Source: Prauserella endophytica
GTDB taxonomy: Bacteria; Actinomycetota; Actinomycetes; Mycobacteriales; Pseudonocardiaceae
Reading direction: 5' to 3'
Assembly: GCF_005146945.1 (NCBI RefSeq)
Contig: NZ_SWMS01000039.1
Span: 1-40,081, forward strand
Length of the DNA: 40,081 nt
Numbering within the stretch: position 1 is the stretch's first letter; the number at the start of each line of letters is the position of its first letter. The position numbers were made by a program, and so were the translations under genes. The notes beneath the pieces were generated by a model, which was not told the origin of the DNA, did not search any database, and saw only the letters and a program-made list of their open reading frames with translations. Below, in pieces: positions 37,172 through 40,081 of this stretch.

Positions 37172-37600
37172 TCAGTTCGCGCGGCCGCGCAGAATCGCCG
37201 GGTGCAGCACCTCGGCGGTCCCGCGTCGAAAGAGAGCCGCCGACCGTCCTCCGTGCTTGGTCGTCATCTCCCCGGTCGGTACCAGAAAGTCGGCCACGCC
37301 CTTGACCTTGCGGTGGAAGTTCCGGGGGTCGAGAGTTTCGCCCCACACGATCTCGTAGACCCGTCGTAGGTCCGCGATGGTGAAGTGCGTGGGACAGAAT
37401 GCGGTGGCCAGCGTCGTATACTCCATGCGGTGACGGGCTCGTTCCACTCCCGTTTGCCAGGATCCGAGCGTGATCGAAGGCCAAGACGTTGCGGCGTCGA
37501 CCGACCTTCGTGACCGGTGTCCACTGCGCCGAGCGGGCGTCTTCACCTGCTACTGGTTCGGGCAAGTCTGGGAGGGGCTCGCAGCGGTGCAGAGCCCCAC
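37172..37600 (-). pseudogene. Truncated, frameshifted Nudix/NrtR-like gene
   Basis: The minus strand reads DLPEPVAGEDARSAQWTPVT, then NVLAFDHARILANG in one frame; near 37447-37452 an extra base shifts it to VERARHRMEYTTLATAFCP, then FTIADLRRVYEIVWGETLDP and RNFHRKVKG to the stop at 37172. The second part is the winged-helix C-terminal domain of NrtR-like Nudix proteins, and the first is the end of the Nudix domain. The Nudix box and N-terminus are missing upstream of about 37600, where the terminator hairpin of the next gene begins. Confidence 0.75.
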
Positions 37601-37619
37601 TCAGGGACCCTGCACCGCT
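37583..37619 (-). terminator. Hairpin downstream of the 37628 gene
   Basis: Perfect 10-base arms AGCGGTGCAG (37583-37592) and CTGCACCGCT (37610-37619) with a 17-base loop begin 9 bases after the stop of the minus-strand gene at 37628. No T tract follows. A terminator of that gene is the simplest reading. Confidence 0.5.
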
Positions 37620-37627
37620 TGTGCGCG

Positions 37628-38071
37628 TCAACCGATCAGCCAGTGGAAGAACTTGGTTGCTGCGGCAGTTGTAGCGATGCCGACTAGCACGGTTTCGTAT
37701 GGGGAGTGCCTAGCGAGAGCGGTGAGGACGCCAGCGCCCGGGATAGCCTTGAGGAGCATGTCGCCCGCGAGGTCACCGCGGTGGTAGGCCGTGAACATGA
37801 TCGCTTCGCGTGCTTCGTCGCTGATGTGTGGCAGGCCCACTAGCTGTCGTGCGCGAGAAACACCAGCGTCGTCGGCGAGGGCCTTCAGCAACACCGGGTA
37901 GGCGTACATCCACAGCTCGCTCACGAGCAGCTCCGTTTGTGGTGTGTATGCCCTCGTACCGTCCACATGTCGCCGCTTGTTGCTGTACACGCCGGCAGCT
38001 TGAGCGGCCTCGAGCAATCTCGGCAGCCCGCTCAGCCGTTCGTCGTCGAATCTGCGCTTCGGTGTTGGCAT
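37628..38071 (-). CDS. Unknown 147-aa protein with C-terminal hydrophobic segment
   Basis: It starts at ATG 38071 (MPTPKRRF) behind GGGAGAG, 4 bases away. The N-terminal part is charged and basic, the middle alpha-helical (ELWMYAYPVLLKALADDAG, then ISDEAREAIMFTAYHRGD), and the last 35 residues are hydrophobic (AIPGAGVLTALARHSPYETV, then GIATTAAATKFFHWLIG), fitting one membrane helix at the C-terminus. I recognise no family. Codon use and the ribosome-binding site support a real gene. A terminator hairpin follows. It lies between two decayed genes with no obvious partner. Confidence 0.55.
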   Translation of the reverse strand: MPTPKRRFDDERLSGLPRLLEAAQAAGVYSNKRRHVDGTRAYTPQTELLVSELWMYAYPVLLKALADDAGVSRARQLVGLPHISDEAREAIMFTAYHRGDLAGDMLLKAIPGAGVLTALARHSPYETVLVGIATTAAATKFFHWLIG

Positions 38072-38229
38072 ATGTCTCTCCCTAACGCGGTTGAACGTTG
38101 GGCTCAACCGTTCTGGTTATACGGTCTGCAAGCAGAGATAGGTAGTTAGAAGAGAGAACGTCCGAAAAATCTCTCTGTGATGAGAGAAATGCAGTGGGTA
38201 TTCGAACTTGGATGAGGGCGGATGCAGGC

Positions 38230-38540
38230 CGACGGCTGAGTCCGCTTCACTGTCTTGCGCCGGCGATCACAGCTTCGCCGTACTCGGCGACGCCGACGCC
38301 TCGACTCTCGACGTCCTTGTCTGGCAAGGACAACCCGTTGCCACACAGCGGCATCTACGGGAGCACCAGCTCCGCGACGACAGGGCGCGACGGCGGGCAG
38401 CTCGGTGCCCCGCGCCTTCGCCGTGGCGACCGGCCAGGCCCTGCAGGACTACCTCGAACACAACCCGGCGAGGGCGACGACAGTCACGAGTTGGCGGACC
38501 GCCGCTGCTGGTGGCGGAGGGCCTGATACAGCTCGTCCAG
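38230..38540 (+). pseudogene. Possible immunity-protein (Imm1-like) relic
   Basis: Plus-strand segments in two frames read FAVLGDADASTLDVLVWQGQ and, near 38395-38490, VPRAFAVATGQALQDYLEHN and PARATTVTSWRT. The second resembles the C-terminal helix-strand of Imm1-like immunity proteins. The frames do not join, so this would be a frameshifted relic of an earlier immunity gene upstream of the deaminase toxin. The rest of the 38108-38673 stretch shows no gene. Confidence 0.3.
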
Positions 38541-38673
38541 CATCCGTATTGGGCTGCCTGCCTGGACTGACGGGGCTTTGTCGTTCTCCTGACCTGCGGG
38601 TTAGCTGTTGTTGTTGGTCCGTCGATGTACGGTCTCGATCATCGGCAGGCACACGGTGAGGGGCTAGGCGGCG

Positions 38674-39396
38674 GTGTCGGTCCAGGAAACGGTGGCAGCG
38701 GTCAACCTGGCCGTGGAGAAATCCGCGGCGGCTGGCGTGCGCCTTCAGCAGGCGGGGCAGGTGGCCGAGGAAGCTGCCCTGACCCTGGCCCAGGCCGCGC
38801 AGGGCAGTTCGGACCAGGAGTTGAGTCAAGCCGTGGACGCACTGGCGCAGGCTGCCCAGGACATTGGCAGCGTCGGCCAGCTGGCGGCTAGGGCTTCGGG
38901 CGGCCTGTCGGCGTACGTGAAGTCCTTGACCGGCGACCAGGGCCAGGACGGCGGCCAGTCGTCGGGCCGGTCCGCGCCGACCGGCAAGAAGGACGACGAG
39001 CCGGACGACGCGGTGGAGAAGGCGCGGCGCGAACTGCCCGAGCGCGGGACCGGCCGTGGGGTGAAAACGCAGGGCCGCTGGTTTGCACCTGGTAAAACTA
39101 CGTCGGCCGTAACCAGTGGCCGGGACGACTGGACGGACCGGGTGAACCAGGTGGTGAAGGAGGCGGGGTGTCCGTATGTGCCGGCGACCGCCGCCGCCGA
39201 CGTGGAGTTGAAGATCGCAGCCGAGATGCGCGATACCGGGATCACCGACGCCACGGTGGTCATCAACAACCAACCGTGCACGGGTCGGACGAGTTGTGAC
39301 GGCTTGTTGGGCGTAGTGCTGCCAGAGGGCAGCACGTTGACGGTTTACGGGACCGGCGGCTTCAAGAAGGTTTACAAGGGAGGGCAGCGGTGGTGA
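38674..39396 (+). CDS. SCP1.201/DddA-like deaminase toxin
   Basis: A 240-aa polymorphic toxin. The N-terminal 90 residues are Ala/Gln-rich helices (AVEKSAAAGVRLQQAGQVAE and similar), followed by a charged linker. The C-terminal 100 residues match the SCP1.201-like deaminase family, relatives of the double-strand DNA cytidine deaminase DddA: VELKIAAEMRDTGITDATVV, then NNQPCTGRTSCDGLL, then LPEGSTLTVYGTGGFKKVYK. The two cysteines of PCTGRTSC fit the zinc ligands. The histidine expected before VE (the HxE active-site motif) is absent, replaced by or lost beside an Asp (AADVELK). The start is GTG 38674. Its stop overlaps the Imm1 gene start. Confidence 0.82.
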   Translation: MSVQETVAAVNLAVEKSAAAGVRLQQAGQVAEEAALTLAQAAQGSSDQELSQAVDALAQAAQDIGSVGQLAARASGGLSAYVKSLTGDQGQDGGQSSGRSAPTGKKDDEPDDAVEKARRELPERGTGRGVKTQGRWFAPGKTTSAVTSGRDDWTDRVNQVVKEAGCPYVPATAAADVELKIAAEMRDTGITDATVVINNQPCTGRTSCDGLLGVVLPEGSTLTVYGTGGFKKVYKGGQRW

Positions 39397-39821
39397 CGTT
39401 CGATGCATACTTCGACCCGGAACACCGGGAACCGATCGCGTTGAGCACGCCGGCTCAAGTGGACGAGCTGCTGAACCAGATGGTGGCCGAAGCGGAGTCC
39501 CCGGAGGTCGAGGTGGGCTTGGTTGCCCAGCTGGAGCGGAAGGACGACGAGGCCGGCTGGTCGGTTCTTCAGTTCGGGGTGCGCGCGGCGGCCACGATGT
39601 GCGGGTTTGTCGGGTACATGGGCAAGGGCGAGCCGAGCGCCATCAGCGACAACGGTGGGACGTCGCCGGAACCGGTGGCCTACGACTACCAGACCCATGA
39701 ACGCGAGGTGCCGACCAACGCGGAGATCACGTGGCCGACTGTGCGCCAGGCGGTCCACGACTACGTGGCGTCGGGCGGTGTCCGGCCTGACGGAGTACGC
39801 TGGCGGGAGTTCACCTACTAG
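39390..39821 (+). CDS. Imm1-family immunity protein
   Basis: A 143-aa protein of the Imm1 family, which neutralises deaminase toxins. Family features are the glycine-rich core CGFVGYMGKGEP (about residues 71-82), the YQTHEREVPTNAEITWPTVR segment and a C-terminal DYVASGGVRPDGVRW, followed by the stop at 39819-39821. The first of two consecutive GTG codons (39390, 39393) overlaps or adjoins the toxin TGA, and AAGGGAGGG lies 5 to 8 bases upstream, so toxin and immunity are made together. It probably protects the host and siblings from the deaminase at 38674. Confidence 0.85.
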   Translation: MVTFDAYFDPEHREPIALSTPAQVDELLNQMVAEAESPEVEVGLVAQLERKDDEAGWSVLQFGVRAAATMCGFVGYMGKGEPSAISDNGGTSPEPVAYDYQTHEREVPTNAEITWPTVRQAVHDYVASGGVRPDGVRWREFTY

Positions 39822-39840
39822 CGCGAACGCGGCAAAAGCC

Positions 39841-39852
39841 CAGGTCACACCG
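39841..39852 (+). repeat. 12-bp direct repeat flanking the tRNA-Lys scar, copy 1
   Basis: CAGGTCACACCG occurs here and again at 40064-40075, with the tRNA-Lys fragment between the copies. A related CCGCAGGT also occurs near 39949-39958. Such repeats near an integration site could be arm-type integrase sites, which is inference. Confidence 0.4.
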
Positions 39853-40004
39853 TGTCGCGGGCCCGCTTGAGCACAGCAGGAAGAACGGAGACATAACGGA
39901 GCCCAGAATGGTCGTTCGCAACCGCAAACATGATCTTGAAGTCGGTGAAACCGCAGGTAGAAGCCCTGCAATCGGAAGCCGTTTCAAGATCACTGCGATC
40001 GAAC

Positions 40005-40053
40005 CATCGGGCTTTTAATCAGTAGGTTCCGGGTTCGAGCCCCGGGCGGCCCA
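40005..40053 (+). other. 3' half of a tRNA-Lys(UUU) gene, probable attachment site
   Basis: From CATCGGGCTTTTAATC the sequence is an anticodon arm with anticodon TTT. It is followed by a variable loop, a T arm (CCGGGTTCGAGCCCCGG) and the 3' acceptor strand GCGGCCC with discriminator A. The 5' half (acceptor strand, D arm) is not in front of it, so it is not a working tRNA. The 3' anticodon stem reads TCAG instead of the expected TCCG. Such 3' fragments mark att sites of elements inserted in tRNA genes; no integrase gene is in this window. Confidence 0.7.
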
Positions 40054-40063
40054 CAAGTTTCCG

Positions 40064-40075
40064 CAGGTCACACCG
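40064..40075 (+). repeat. 12-bp direct repeat flanking the tRNA-Lys scar, copy 2
   Basis: Second copy of CAGGTCACACCG, 11 bases after the tRNA-like fragment. See the copy at 39841. Confidence 0.4.
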
Positions 40076-40081
40076 CCTTTC

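Noticed and set aside
36192-37631. 479-codon minus-strand frame over the EACC1-like and HEPN genes
   Set aside because: Mostly antisense shadow. Only its first part (AFDHARILANG) is real, as one frame of the broken Nudix/NrtR-like gene.
38449-39408. 319-codon minus-strand frame opposite the deaminase toxin
   Set aside because: Antisense to a well-supported toxin gene, low-complexity Arg/His/Leu-rich product, no domain.
40005-40053. Complete tRNA-Lys gene
   Set aside because: The 5' acceptor strand and D arm are not found upstream of the anticodon arm, so only a 3' fragment is present.

Overview
The window is high-GC DNA from a filamentous actinomycete, probably of the Pseudonocardiaceae (Amycolatopsis or Saccharopolyspora type). 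The reasons are strong G/C third-position codon bias, many GTG starts, ATGA-coupled operons, an Lsr2 nucleoid silencer and an actinobacterial dnaE1. Most of the window is accessory DNA: two insertion sequences, many decayed genes, polymorphic-toxin remnants, a defence-type operon and a tRNA-derived attachment-like sequence. dnaE is the only clearly core gene.

Layout. 1-1001: lsr2, transcribed leftward. 1551-5900: a seryl-tRNA synthetase gene split by a 3.05-kb IS21-family element (istA, istB and an extra ORF) and also carrying a one-base frameshift. 6013-16814: a dense unrecognised metabolic cluster. Leftward it has a Zn-ribbon/XRE-TPR regulator, a creatininase-family amidohydrolase and a Nudix hydrolase. 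Rightward, after a long palindrome, a 55-aa leader ORF and a strong hairpin, comes an eight-gene translationally coupled operon: DUF4254, a kinase-kinase-nucleotidyltransferase fusion, a phosphoribosyltransferase, a GT9 glycosyltransferase, an APH-like kinase, an SDR, a histidine phosphatase and a TylF-type methyltransferase. A convergent Nudix gene closes it. 16977-20238: an IS701-type element with CTAG target duplication splits a small immunity-like gene beside a truncated polymorphic toxin, followed by a 3'-truncated arginyl-tRNA synthetase. 20673-24236: dnaE.

24686-33680 is a three-gene leftward operon: SNF2-type helicase with a C-terminal DUF3883 domain, DUF1156 DNA methyltransferase and DUF499 AAA ATPase. 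It looks like a BREX/DISARM-like anti-phage system without the hallmark PglZ or DrmAB genes. 34161-38071 holds a P-loop kinase, several frameshifted remnants, an EACC1-like/HEPN protein pair and a small unknown gene. 38674-39821 is a DddA-like (SCP1.201) deaminase toxin with its Imm1 immunity protein. 40005-40053 is the 3' half of a tRNA-Lys(UUU) gene, a probable integration scar.

How the genes may work together (inference). The 6-16.8 kb cluster combines PRPP-dependent transfer, phosphoryl and nucleotidyl transfer, glycosyl transfer, redox, dephosphorylation, methylation and Nudix clean-up. That suits synthesis and turnover of a modified nucleoside or sugar-nucleotide small molecule under control of the divergent XRE-TPR regulator. 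Broken extra SerRS and ArgRS copies bracket it.
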